Source of the DNA: GCA-002731945 sp036344135
GTDB lineage: Bacteria; Pseudomonadota; Alphaproteobacteria; MED-G09
Direction of reading: 5' to 3'
Assembly (NCBI GenBank): GCA_036344135.1
Contig: JAYYUG010000097.1
Location: forward strand, 11,687-75,686
DNA length: 64,000 nt
The position numbers were made by a program, and so were the translations under genes. Numbering within the stretch: the first letter of the stretch is position 1; each line of letters begins with the position of its first letter. Under the pieces are notes generated by a model, which saw nothing but the letters and a program-made list of their open reading frames with translations, had not been told where the DNA came from and did not search any database. Positions 53,771-62,445 of this stretch are shown piece after piece.

Positions 53771-54129
53771 CTTATTAAGCTTTCGATTTTTTCGAGAAGT
53801 CTTTTAAAATCTATAGGTTTTGTATCAAAATCATCTGCTCCGCACGCCAAAGCCTTTACTCTATCGGACTCTAAAGCGTGTGCTGTCAAAGCTATAATTG
53901 GTATCTCTTTAATTTCATCATCTGCCTTTGCAGTTGTTGTGGCCTCCCAACCGTCCATGACCGGTAATCCCATATCCATTAGCACTAGATCAGGTTTCTC
54001 AGATTTCATCATCTCAATTCCTTCTTTTCCGTCAAGGGCAAGGAAAACCTCATAATTTCTTCTTTGAAGCCTTCTTGATAACATATCTCTATTCATTTCG
54101 TTGTCCTCAACATATAATATCTTTGCCAT
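53767..54129 (-). CDS. stand-alone response regulator receiver
   Basis: 120 residues, a single REC domain with no output region. VEDNEMNRDML holds the acidic pocket, Asp in VLMDMGLPVMDGW (near residue 52), Thr in ALTAHA, and Lys in DTKPIDF. All phosphorylation residues are intact. Such proteins act as phosphate shuttles, as DivK and Spo0F do. It is the last gene of the minus-strand signalling unit, 13 bp after the GGDEF protein; its stop overlaps that of the convergent hybrid kinase, a likely phosphate source. Confidence 0.92.
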   Translation of the reverse strand: MAKILYVEDNEMNRDMLSRRLQRRNYEVFLALDGKEGIEMMKSEKPDLVLMDMGLPVMDGWEATTTAKADDEIKEIPIIALTAHALESDRVKALACGADDFDTKPIDFKRLLEKIESLIS

Positions 54130-54142
54130 CTTATTTCCTTTT

Positions 54143-55612
54143 TTAATTATTCAAAATAAACTTATCTCTTCCTGTCTTTTTCGCTTCATAAAGCCTCTTG
54201 TCTGCCTTATTAACTACATCAGAGATATTTCCAGATTCAGATGTTAACGCTATTCCTCCACTCGCAGTGATAGTAATTGATTGACCTTCGTAATCAACTT
54301 TAACAGCATGAATACTAGATCTCAATTTATCGCAAAATTCAGAAATATTTTTACCATCCTCATTAAAGATTACCGCTAAAAACTCTTCACCGCCGATTCT
54401 ACCAACAATGTTAGGTTCAGAAATAAAGCTGTCTAAGGTATTAGCTAGAGCCTTCAAAACCTCATCACCTCCAGAATGACCATAAGTATCATTGACTGTC
54501 TTAAAGAAATCTATGTCAATCATAATAACTGTAAAATCTTTACGCTTTCCATCTTGTAGTTCTGAATATGCGTCTTCAAGAGTTTCGAAAATAACTCTTC
54601 TATTATGAATCCCTGTTAGTTGATCGGTGGTGGCTTGGATATGAAGCGTATTAACAAGCTCCTTTTCCCTTTCTCGAAAGAACTTTCTTTCCAAGGAAGA
54701 TATAACTTTGGCTAATAATATAGTACCGTTAAGAGGTTTGGGAAGATAATCTTGAGCTCCCAATTGTATGCATTTAGCAATTCCATCTACATCATTAAAT
54801 GCAGAAACCATAATTATTGGGAGATTTTCGCTTCTGTTGTCCTTTCTAAATCTCTTAAGTAACTCCAATCCATTAATGTCGGGCAGTATTACATCTAGAA
54901 GAATTAGATCAGGTAGTTTTTTATTAACCTCCTCAATAGCACTATTTCCATCATAAGCTATTCTGCAATTCAAGCCCTGCAATTCAAGCCTTCTTTTAAG
55001 AACCTCACAATTAGTAACATTATCATCAACTATTAAAATATCTGCACCCTGCAAGCTTTCATCTAAGTCGAGAGAAAAATCTATATCACCCAGAGATTTA
55101 AACAAAGATTCAGCAGTTTCTAATTGTGAAGAACCTTCATCATTTGTTTTTGAAGGCTCTCCTCGGATATAATCAACAAAAGTCTCTATGGCTTTCTCAG
55201 TCTCTCTGGAAAGATTTATTATCTTGTGGAAATCCAATAAGGCCTCCTTCGACAAATCGTCCTCTAAATCTTCTATTAGAATTTCGCTATAACCAATAAT
55301 GGCATTTAGAGGGGTTCTTAGATTATGCCTTAACTCTGAATACTCCTCCGGTTTTCTTTCTTCTGTGGTAGCATTTGACCCGGTATTTTCTTCGAAAGCT
55401 TCCTCATATTGTTCAATAAGTTTAATACAACCTGATTTAATCTGATCTATCTCATCCCCAGCAGCAATATTGGCCTCGTTGATACTTTTTTCAATCATCT
55501 CTAGATAATCAGAGATTGCACCTACAGGAGTAGTGAATTCTTGTTTAATCTGAGCTAAAATAATATCTCTAGCCCCTTTGGGAGCTTTATTTCCTGTGAC
55601 CTTACTCATCAT
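54143..55612 (-). CDS. DHp-REC-GGDEF diguanylate cyclase
   Basis: 489 residues in three parts. A helical N-region with a HisKA-like H-box (HNLRTPLNAIIGYSE near residue 99) is not followed by any HATPase domain. A receiver occupies about 190-310 (LIVDDNVTN; Asp in ILLDVILPDINGL; Lys in LPKPL). A GGDEF domain fills about 325-489 with the intact active site GRIGGEEFLAV. It should make cyclic di-GMP. The stray dimerisation/H-box without ATPase could receive phosphate from the hybrid kinase at 50774. It overlaps the EAL gene by 11 bp. Confidence 0.9.
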   Translation of the reverse strand: MMSKVTGNKAPKGARDIILAQIKQEFTTPVGAISDYLEMIEKSINEANIAAGDEIDQIKSGCIKLIEQYEEAFEENTGSNATTEERKPEEYSELRHNLRTPLNAIIGYSEILIEDLEDDLSKEALLDFHKIINLSRETEKAIETFVDYIRGEPSKTNDEGSSQLETAESLFKSLGDIDFSLDLDESLQGADILIVDDNVTNCEVLKRRLELQGLNCRIAYDGNSAIEEVNKKLPDLILLDVILPDINGLELLKRFRKDNRSENLPIIMVSAFNDVDGIAKCIQLGAQDYLPKPLNGTILLAKVISSLERKFFREREKELVNTLHIQATTDQLTGIHNRRVIFETLEDAYSELQDGKRKDFTVIMIDIDFFKTVNDTYGHSGGDEVLKALANTLDSFISEPNIVGRIGGEEFLAVIFNEDGKNISEFCDKLRSSIHAVKVDYEGQSITITASGGIALTSESGNISDVVNKADKRLYEAKKTGRDKFILNN

Positions 55613-56696
55613 GATTTCCGATTAAAGTATCCAAAAACTCAGGTTTATGCATAAGAAAACCCTGACCTATTTTGCATCCAATCTTTACCATGGAGGCTTT
55701 CTGTTCCTCTGTCTCTATGCCTTCTCCTATCATTTCTAATGAAAGGGAGTTGCAAACTTCAACTACAAATTTAATAAGTTGTGCTGTTGATTTATCATCT
55801 AATCCATTAGTAAAATGTTTATCCAGTTTAATGACGTCTAAGGGAAGATCTTTGACATATTTAAGTGATGCATAACCAGCGCCAAAGTCGTCTAACGCAA
55901 TTTTTATTCCTTTTTCTTTAAGTACATTTAGATATTTACTTGCCTTCATAGTATCACTTAATTCAGCAGTCTCAGTTACTTCAAGTCCAAATTCTCCGGG
56001 TTCAAATTCAAAACTATCAGCAAAATCTGCAAATATTTTGCTGAACTCTGGGTGCATAATCGTATGAGCAGAAACATTTAAATATACAGTTGCGTTTTTC
56101 AGACCAATTTTATTTTTAACAGGAAATATTTCTGAAAGTTTCTTCAAAGATGATTTAACAACAAGAGAAAATAGACTTTCTCCTTCAATTTGAGGAATTA
56201 TTATGTCATTAGGGATAATTTTACCCTCATCATCTCTTAACCTCAACAGAGCCTCAACACCTGTCACTTCTCCCGTTTCTAGATTAAACTGCTTTTGATA
56301 AGCTAAATCAATACGGTCATACTCTACACAGGATATTGTTTGTTTGAGGGCTTCCAATCCAAGACGTGATTCACACAAAACCTCTATAAGTAGGAAATTA
56401 TCAGAATCCTCTGAGGGGATTAGGTGAATTCTAGTTGTTATATAAAATTCGATTTTTCGAAGACATATTTCAATAGAAGTGGAATAGGTGTTAGCTATTA
56501 AATCTTTGGAAGATTGAGAGTCTTCATCTATTTTAATATTTTTTATTGTTAGGTCAGATGTGTTTCCTGTACGAAATATGTACTCAGACGCCAGATTTAT
56601 CCACTTAATGGTTCCATCTGTTTCACAGATAATGTAAGGGCTCGGATGATGCATTAGAGATTTGAATAAATAATCTAGGTGATTTGAAGAATCCAT
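55602..56696 (-). CDS. PAS-EAL cyclic di-GMP phosphodiesterase
   Basis: 364 residues. An N-terminal PAS-like domain (LMHHPSPYIICETDGTIKWI, residues 14-33) is followed by an EAL domain from about 110. The residues needed for hydrolysis look present: EALLRL, NVSAHT, EVTETAE, DDFGAGYASL, IKLDKHF, and GEGIETEEQ. It should break cyclic di-GMP to pGpG. It is upstream of the cyclase in the same minus-strand unit and overlaps it by 11 bp, so opposing enzymes are made from one transcript. It follows the 151-residue membrane-anchored protein by 10 bp. Confidence 0.93.
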   Translation of the reverse strand: MDSSNHLDYLFKSLMHHPSPYIICETDGTIKWINLASEYIFRTGNTSDLTIKNIKIDEDSQSSKDLIANTYSTSIEICLRKIEFYITTRIHLIPSEDSDNFLLIEVLCESRLGLEALKQTISCVEYDRIDLAYQKQFNLETGEVTGVEALLRLRDDEGKIIPNDIIIPQIEGESLFSLVVKSSLKKLSEIFPVKNKIGLKNATVYLNVSAHTIMHPEFSKIFADFADSFEFEPGEFGLEVTETAELSDTMKASKYLNVLKEKGIKIALDDFGAGYASLKYVKDLPLDVIKLDKHFTNGLDDKSTAQLIKFVVEVCNSLSLEMIGEGIETEEQKASMVKIGCKIGQGFLMHKPEFLDTLIGNHDE

Positions 56697-56706
56697 TTCC
56701 GAGCCT

Positions 56707-57162
56707 TTAAATTTTATTTCTTTGTTCTTCTACAAGCTTAACAAAATTCTTGGGAAACGTTGGAGACACCCAATCCCAAATTTCGAGGTTCTTTTTATCT
56801 CTTAAGAGGGTTCTAAATGATGATAACATTGCTATCCATTCTTCCTCATCTAGCATACCAATAACATATTGATAATGTTGGTTCTGTCTTGCTCTTAAAA
56901 TGGCTGTAAAGTGGGTTAGGTATATTGAGTTCTCTTCTTCATCAAGTTCTTCACCTTTTCTCAGTTTTACTTTGATCTTTACGATATCTTTATTAAGTCC
57001 AGCTAATGTTAGTTTTTGGTGACTATCAGCCATATTTTGCCGAGCATTAGCTCTCGCAACTCTATTTTGCTCCTTCAGCTCTGTAACAAGGAAATAGACC
57101 GTTACAAGAACAGTAAAAGGACCGACAGTCTGGAGAATTATTACTATTGTCTCAAAACCCAT
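56707..57162 (-). CDS. membrane-anchored hypothetical protein
   Basis: 151 residues with one N-terminal transmembrane helix (VIILQTVGPFTVLVTVYFLV), a basic-acidic mixed region (ELKEQNRVARANARQNMADS) likely forming a coiled coil, and a soluble tail ending in WVSPTFPKNFVKLVEEQ. No domain recognised; similar one-helix hypotheticals are known from marine gammaproteobacteria. It is the first gene of the four-gene minus-strand signalling unit with EAL, GGDEF and receiver proteins, so it may be their membrane anchor or sensor; this is inferred from position. A promoter-like block shared with 50095 lies just upstream. Confidence 0.7.
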   Translation of the reverse strand: MGFETIVIILQTVGPFTVLVTVYFLVTELKEQNRVARANARQNMADSHQKLTLAGLNKDIVKIKVKLRKGEELDEEENSIYLTHFTAILRARQNQHYQYVIGMLDEEEWIAMLSSFRTLLRDKKNLEIWDWVSPTFPKNFVKLVEEQRNKI

Positions 57163-57191
57163 AAGCAGACTCCTTACTCATAATTTTAATC

Positions 57192-57242
57192 ATAATTTTC
57201 CTTATAGCTAATTATATTTTATTCCAACTCAATAGTACATAT
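57192..57242 (-). repeat. repeated promoter-like block, copy B
   Basis: The counterpart of 50095-50146, with 14-, 16- and 9-base identical blocks in the same order. On the minus strand it contains TATAAT and precedes the membrane-anchored hypothetical by about 50 bp. Confidence 0.6.
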
Positions 57243-57269
57243 GAGAAAAAGCGTATGATTAGCAAATAT

Positions 57270-57298
57270 TTTACAAAATAAAGTGTTGTTGTTAATAT
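57270..57298 (+). promoter_or_regulatory. sigma70-type promoter for the fourth Rieske gene
   Basis: TTTACA (57270-57275) and TAATAT (57293-57298) are 17 bp apart, 42 bp ahead of the start at 57340. The placement rules out the longer frame beginning at 57283. Confidence 0.4.
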
Positions 57299-57339
57299 CG
57301 ATGGTGCTGTTGTCAAGATGGCTGGGGGAATCTAAAACC

Positions 57340-58764
57340 ATGAAAGTGATCAAAGCAAAAGATATGAATTATAAAGCCAACGGTGATGGTCCCACCTTGC
57401 AAAAAGTTTTTGATGGTGACAGCATCCAACCACCAGCAGCCTTTCGAGAAGACCCCAGTATGGAACTGGGTACAGCTGACATCTCTATCGATCGTTACAC
57501 TTCCCAAGAATGGCATCAAGCCGAAGTAAAGAATGTCTGGCAAAAGGTTTGGCAGGTTGCCTGCCGATTAGAGGAAATCCCCGAGATAGGCGACTACGTT
57601 GTCTACGACATTGTAGACGACAGCTTAATCATTACCCGTACGAGTGAAAACGAAGTACATGCCTATTTTAATGCCTGTCTGCATCGTGGGAATGCTCTAT
57701 GTATGGAAAATGGCCATGCCGAGAAATTCCGCTGTCCTTTCCATGGTTTTACTTATTCTTTGCAAGGCAAACTTGAATCTATCCCCAGTGACTGGGATTT
57801 TCAGCATGTCGACAAGAATGAATATTCCTTGCCCGAGGCCAAGGTCGGTTTTTGGGGTGGTTTTGTCTTTGTTAATCTCGACCCGAATTGTGGGTCTCTG
57901 GAAGATTATCTGGAGATCATCCCTAAGCATCTTGATGGATTTGATTTTGATAAAAAGTATAAGGCTATCCATTTATCTAAGGTGATGCCGTGCAATTGGA
58001 AGGTCTGCCAAGAGGCCTTTATTGAAGGCTATCATGTCGCCGAAACCCATTATGAACATACAGCTGATGGTGGTATCGACCCAGATGGTATTGGCTCCTT
58101 CATGGATGATGTAATGATGCAATATGATGTCTGGCCTGAAAGCAAGCACGTGACCCGCATGATCCTGGCAAGCGGTGTCGCCAGCCAACATGTCGCTAAG
58201 CACGACCGGTCCGAACAACACATTATCGATATGATGTTACACTATCTGCCTGAAGACCAACGCCCGCAGTTGAAAGAAGGTGAAAAGGCCCGCCCTGCCC
58301 TTGCTGAACATAGCCGAAAAACACTTGGTGCCTTGTATGGCGTTGATCTATCGCAACACAGTGACACAGATGTTCTAGACCAGGTGGAATACACACTTTT
58401 TCCAAACTTTACCTTTTGGCCAACCCTGTTTGCACCGTTGCTGTATCGTTTCAGGCCCCACGGCCATAATGTCGATGAAAGCATCATGGAAGTGTACATG
58501 CTTTATCCTATCCCCGAAGATGGACGAGACTATAAAACAAGTGAAGAAGTACGGCTGGCACCCGGTGAAACGTGGTCTTCACGCTCCGAACTTGGTAATT
58601 ACGGCCCTATTCTCGACGAAGACACTCCCAATATGATCCGCATGACCAAAGGGCTGAAGACATCGCGTAAGCCGGGAATCACTCTCGCCAACTACCAGGA
58701 AAACCGCTTGCGCCAGTTTCATGGAGTTTTGGATGATTATGTTGGCGGGAAATACAAGAAATGA
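57340..58764 (+). CDS. Rieske non-haem iron oxygenase, alpha subunit (GC-richer)
   Basis: 474 residues from the ATG at 57340 with GGGGGAA (57324-57330) as ribosome site. Rieske ligands C113/H115 (CLHRGNAL) and C132/H135 (CPFHGFTYS) are complete; the iron helix is QEAFIEGYHVAETHYEH. A 60-base line in this gene is about 48% GC against about 32% in a neighbouring signalling gene, and the codons are visibly GC-richer. This suggests transfer from another lineage. It shares ATGA with the following cupin-like gene, so the two are coupled and probably moved together. Substrate unknown. Confidence 0.92.
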   Translation: MKVIKAKDMNYKANGDGPTLQKVFDGDSIQPPAAFREDPSMELGTADISIDRYTSQEWHQAEVKNVWQKVWQVACRLEEIPEIGDYVVYDIVDDSLIITRTSENEVHAYFNACLHRGNALCMENGHAEKFRCPFHGFTYSLQGKLESIPSDWDFQHVDKNEYSLPEAKVGFWGGFVFVNLDPNCGSLEDYLEIIPKHLDGFDFDKKYKAIHLSKVMPCNWKVCQEAFIEGYHVAETHYEHTADGGIDPDGIGSFMDDVMMQYDVWPESKHVTRMILASGVASQHVAKHDRSEQHIIDMMLHYLPEDQRPQLKEGEKARPALAEHSRKTLGALYGVDLSQHSDTDVLDQVEYTLFPNFTFWPTLFAPLLYRFRPHGHNVDESIMEVYMLYPIPEDGRDYKTSEEVRLAPGETWSSRSELGNYGPILDEDTPNMIRMTKGLKTSRKPGITLANYQENRLRQFHGVLDDYVGGKYKK

Positions 58765-59642
58765 ACCCCGGTATAACTGCCAAGGTCAGTAGTAGAGTCG
58801 GACTGGACCTAACAATTAACCCTCTTTCCGAAGGCGTTGCATATGCAACCTCAGACGTTTGGACTCTTGGAGGATGGAAAATTCAATTCGTCCACATTGG
58901 CCCTGGTCAACGCTTGGAACTTAACCAGGCTGATGGCACCATCTATATAAAGATTATTCTGGGTGACCTGATAAACCTTGAACAAGAGCGATTTGCACCC
59001 CCCAAACAGGCTAGAGATACGCTGGTGACAACAGACTTTGTAGATGCCGGTGTTGCGGGTGCTCTTGTAACTGTCATCATAGAAACAAGTATAGTTGCCG
59101 ACAATATCCACTCCATGGATGAAGTCACTTTCAAAGGACCTTTCAGCGAAGAGTTTAAGTGGGTCCAATTTGACCAGAGTCATATCGGCAAGAGCATTCC
59201 TTATTTTAAGGGTCTTGATGCCTATCTATTGCCTGGCTTCCACCTGCTCGATACCAAGGGTGATGAAATAATCTATGTGCACTTTTGGTCGGCTGGTAAA
59301 GGTGTCGACATGTCACCCCACGACCATTCATTGGCCCCCACCAAGAACGCCCCTGCATTCACTGAAACCCACTGGGTCTTTAACAACGGTACGGGAAAGG
59401 GAGGTATGTATGATTGCGACCCCACCGACCGGAGAAAGCGAACCTATATAATCATGCAACGGGGGCAAGACCATGGCCCATTCTGGGTAATTAACGAAGA
59501 CACGGGCATGCCCAGATTACGGGAAAATGGCGCCATAGAATTTGGTTTCCATGGTTGGCAGGCGGGTAACGATAATGAGCCCCAGCAAGCCTATGACCTG
59601 GTAGGCGCTTTCGAAATGAACCAAGCGCACTCAAAAGTTTAA
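58761..59642 (+). CDS. cupin-like protein coupled to Rieske oxygenase
   Basis: 293 residues. The first half is beta-rich without obvious metal ligands; the second carries DMSPHDHSLAPTKNAPAFTE followed by THWVFNNGTGKGGMY, a cupin-style His-x-His...Glu...His site. It has some look of the aldos-2-ulose dehydratase-type cupin domain, which I hold only weakly. The ATG overlaps the preceding stop (ATGA), so it is translated with the Rieske subunit and shares its higher GC content. A metal-dependent isomerase, dehydratase or dioxygenase acting on the oxygenase product is a reasonable guess. Confidence 0.6.
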   Translation: MNPGITAKVSSRVGLDLTINPLSEGVAYATSDVWTLGGWKIQFVHIGPGQRLELNQADGTIYIKIILGDLINLEQERFAPPKQARDTLVTTDFVDAGVAGALVTVIIETSIVADNIHSMDEVTFKGPFSEEFKWVQFDQSHIGKSIPYFKGLDAYLLPGFHLLDTKGDEIIYVHFWSAGKGVDMSPHDHSLAPTKNAPAFTETHWVFNNGTGKGGMYDCDPTDRRKRTYIIMQRGQDHGPFWVINEDTGMPRLRENGAIEFGFHGWQAGNDNEPQQAYDLVGAFEMNQAHSKV

Positions 59643-59687
59643 GACGTCTTTTCTTGCACAGTCCAACTAATTTTACCTGTTAAAGCC

Positions 59688-60851
59688 CTATTTGATTGTG
59701 TTAATAAGATCTACATAACCTTTAACAAGGTTGTTTGATCTTGGTCCGCCTAATATGTCTTCTTCCATCTTATATGGCGTATAACAAAATGAGGTGCGAG
59801 AATCCATATCAGCTATAGACAGCGACCCTCCCCATCCAGACCAAAAAACAACATTTCTATTTCCAAAGTACCCGTGCCATATGTCTGAACTATCATCCTG
59901 AAGTGAGAAACCCAAGCCCCATACCACAGATGGACCCAACGCAAGATCTTCTCCTCTTATTTGTTCATTTAAAGCCATTTTTACAATCTCATCAGATAAT
60001 AAATTTTTATCGTGAGATACTCCTCCATTTGCCATCAGAGCCATACATTTAGCCATGGATCTTGCGTTCCCGTGACCGTTACCAGCTGGAATTTCAGCTT
60101 TTCTCCATTCTTCAGTTAAAGCATCTGAAGGTTGTATCATTCCATTAACAAATGTTTTTTCTGCAATAGAGCCGGGCCTAAGCTCCAGCATATCTGTTGG
60201 ATTTGGATTATCTGGCATATGGATTTCTGCAACTCTATTAAAATGAGATTTATCAAGTCCGATATGAAAATCAGCTTGCAAAGGATCTGCAATATTTTCT
60301 TTAAAAAAGGCTCCCAAACTCTGTCCGGATATTCTTCTTACAACCTCGCCCATAAGATAACCGACAGTCAGTGCATGATAAGCAATGGCTTCACCGGGTT
60401 TCCACCAAGGTTCTTGTTTTGATAATAACTCACAACATTTTTCCCAATCATTTAAATCTTGTGTTGAGACGGGTTCTTGCCATCCAGAAAGTCCTGAAGA
60501 ATGACTCATGACATGGCTAATAAGAATTTCAGACTTGTTATTAGCTGCAAACTCAGGCCAATACCTTGAAACAGGAGCAAAGAAATCTAACTCACCTTTG
60601 TCAGCCAGCAAAAAGGCACATAACGAAGTCATATTTTTGGTACTTGAAAAAACATTAACAATTGTATGTTCTTCCCAGGGAAGTGTTTGAGCTATATCTC
60701 TATGACCACCCCAAATATCAACAACCGTATTGCCTTCACATGTAATCGCTAGAGAAGAACCAATATCTAGGCCATTGTCAAAATTGTCTTTATAAACCTG
60801 TCTGATGGATTCAAACTTTGGATCTATATAACCTTCAATATTCATTTTCAT
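59688..60851 (-). CDS. serine hydrolase / beta-lactamase class C-like esterase
   Basis: 387 residues of the class C beta-lactamase/DD-peptidase fold. The nucleophile motif S-x2-K is SSTK (near residue 75) in VNVFSSTKNMTSLC; the second motif is Y-x-A-L in IAYHALTVGY (near 164), with Tyr as base; the third motif is probably in YFGNRNVVFWSGWGG. No signal peptide, so it is likely a cytoplasmic esterase of the EstB type rather than an antibiotic resistance enzyme. It follows a SnoaL-like gene by 14 bp on the same strand. Confidence 0.88.
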   Translation of the reverse strand: MKMNIEGYIDPKFESIRQVYKDNFDNGLDIGSSLAITCEGNTVVDIWGGHRDIAQTLPWEEHTIVNVFSSTKNMTSLCAFLLADKGELDFFAPVSRYWPEFAANNKSEILISHVMSHSSGLSGWQEPVSTQDLNDWEKCCELLSKQEPWWKPGEAIAYHALTVGYLMGEVVRRISGQSLGAFFKENIADPLQADFHIGLDKSHFNRVAEIHMPDNPNPTDMLELRPGSIAEKTFVNGMIQPSDALTEEWRKAEIPAGNGHGNARSMAKCMALMANGGVSHDKNLLSDEIVKMALNEQIRGEDLALGPSVVWGLGFSLQDDSSDIWHGYFGNRNVVFWSGWGGSLSIADMDSRTSFCYTPYKMEEDILGGPRSNNLVKGYVDLINTIK

Positions 60852-60865
60852 TCTTTTATGTGCAG

Positions 60866-61276
60866 TTAAGGTTGTTGCTTAATTCCACGACGAACAAGCT
60901 CATGACGTGAGATCTTCCAAACCCCGTCCACTCGGATCATATCCGTATGGTAAGTTGCCCATAGAGTAAGTGTAAGCTCTTTTTCTCCATTAGGATAATG
61001 CAACGCTTGGACATCGGTTCTTGTTTTAGCACTATCACCATTGATAACCGCGTAGGTAGGACTTAGCATATGTTGAGTAGCATCATATTTATCAAGTGCA
61101 TCTTTCCACCACGCAAAATAATCGTCAATACCATTTATTTCCTCCGAACCGAAGCCAACTACCTTCACATTCTCCGTGAATAGCGCCTTATAGCCTTCAT
61201 AATCTTTTTCATCCACGGTCGCTGCATAACGTAACATTACGTCTTGTACTTCTATCCGATCAGCTAGTTCTTCCAT
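60866..61276 (-). CDS. SnoaL-like / NTF2-fold protein
   Basis: 136 residues: ADRIEVQDVMLRYAATVDEKDYEGYKALF opens the typical helices, and the C-terminal strands end WKISRHELVRRG. It is the first gene of a two-gene unit with the serine hydrolase. AAGGAGA precedes the ATG. It is more distant from the 6071/28909 pair. No catalytic residue is nameable; a Tyr in the first helix and an Asp near residue 33 would correspond to ketosteroid-isomerase positions only if the alignment holds. Confidence 0.75.
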   Translation of the reverse strand: MEELADRIEVQDVMLRYAATVDEKDYEGYKALFTENVKVVGFGSEEINGIDDYFAWWKDALDKYDATQHMLSPTYAVINGDSAKTRTDVQALHYPNGEKELTLTLWATYHTDMIRVDGVWKISRHELVRRGIKQQP

Positions 61277-61424
61277 CTTACTCTCCTTGTCTTAGTCCAC
61301 TTCATTTTTTTACTTTATAATTTTATTGTAACCCAACCTAAAGTCAGATGATATCTACTTGTACTTTTATATTACATGATCCACAATAATATTTACTTAT
61401 TAATGTCATGAAAGAAGAAGTTTT

Positions 61425-62372
61425 ATGAAAAAAATTGCAACAGTTTTTATAAGTCTATTTTTCTCTTTAAATTGTTTTGCTGATCACCACGAAGACGCTA
61501 TAAATCTTGAACAATTTTCTAAGTTGCAAGGGTGGGATCTTGATGCCGCTCAGATAAGTTCGCAAAAGCTTAATGATAATCTTTATATTCTTTTTGGGGT
61601 AGGAGGAAATATCGCTGTTTCAATAGGAAATGATGGTGTGTTGATAGTAGATGACCAGTTTCCGGCTATGATGCCAAAAATAAAACAAGAGATAAGAAAT
61701 TTAGGCGGAGGAGAAATTACCTATGTCATCAACACACATTGGCACTTCGACCATGCGGAGGGCAATAACGCTATTGATCCCAGTGTTACGCAGATAGTAG
61801 CTCACTCTAAGGCAAGAGCCGGTATGCGTGCAGGAGGAATTATTGACCTTGTCAGCACAAAATATCTTCAACAGCCCTATCCCGCTAATGCCTTGCCAGT
61901 AATTACTCATGAAAAAGGTATGACTCTGTATTTTAACGAAGAAATAATAGATTTAGTACATTACGGATCGGCTCATACATCAGGAGACTCTGCAGTCATA
62001 TTTCGAAAACAAAATGCTGTACATTTTGGAGATATTTTTGTAACTGAAGGTTATCCATTCATTGATGTTAGTAGCGGCGGAAGCATTGATGGAATGATAA
62101 CATTTCTCGAAAATACTATTAACCAATTGGAGCCTGGTGCAATCGTAATTCCCGGCCATGGCCAGATTTCGACGATAGAAGACGTGCGAGCCACTATAGA
62201 AATGCTAAAAACAGTGCGTGGTAGGATATCCAAAATGATCAAAGATGGTAAGACCCTTGAAGAGGTGATCGAAACAAGACCAACGAAAGATTATGACGAA
62301 AAATATCCTGACTGGTTGGGTAATTTTGTAAATAGGGTATACACCAGTCTGAAAAAAGAACAAATTTTGTAA
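61425..62372 (+). CDS. exported metallo-beta-lactamase-fold hydrolase
   Basis: 315 residues. The signal peptide is KIATVFISLFFSLNCFA, cleaved before DHHEDA. The metal site is THWHFDHAEGN (near residue 104), the second His in HYGSAHTSGD, Asp in HFGDIFV, and the last His in VIPGHGQIS. All seven ligand positions of the MBL fold are accounted for. Such secreted proteins are often misannotated as class B lactamases; the length and spacing fit the broader MBL hydrolase family, including the quinoprotein relay group. Expected in the periplasm. Unlinked to an obvious operon. Confidence 0.88.
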   Translation: MKKIATVFISLFFSLNCFADHHEDAINLEQFSKLQGWDLDAAQISSQKLNDNLYILFGVGGNIAVSIGNDGVLIVDDQFPAMMPKIKQEIRNLGGGEITYVINTHWHFDHAEGNNAIDPSVTQIVAHSKARAGMRAGGIIDLVSTKYLQQPYPANALPVITHEKGMTLYFNEEIIDLVHYGSAHTSGDSAVIFRKQNAVHFGDIFVTEGYPFIDVSSGGSIDGMITFLENTINQLEPGAIVIPGHGQISTIEDVRATIEMLKTVRGRISKMIKDGKTLEEVIETRPTKDYDEKYPDWLGNFVNRVYTSLKKEQIL

Positions 62373-62445
62373 ATCTTATCTTCTTATTGCCATCCGGGTT
62401 GCTTATGTGCCATCTCTTATGACTCTTTCAACAATTTTTTGATCA

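Noticed and set aside
57283..57339. Upstream 19-codon extension of the fourth Rieske gene
   Set aside because: It overlaps the predicted -10 region and lacks a ribosome site; the ATG at 57340 has GGGGGAA at the right distance.
57644..58636. Several overlapping frames in both strands across the fourth Rieske gene
   Set aside because: Long shadow frames are expected in GC-richer coding DNA; none has a ribosome site or a recognisable domain.
59688..60851. Reading the class C beta-lactamase-fold protein as antibiotic resistance
   Set aside because: No signal peptide and EstB-like motifs favour a cytoplasmic esterase.
62378..62400. Short remnant encoding KQPGWQ after the four-span membrane protein, like the end of the SnoaL-like protein (KQLGWQ)
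   Set aside because: Only about ten codons are similar; too short to call a pseudogene, although a past duplication is possible.
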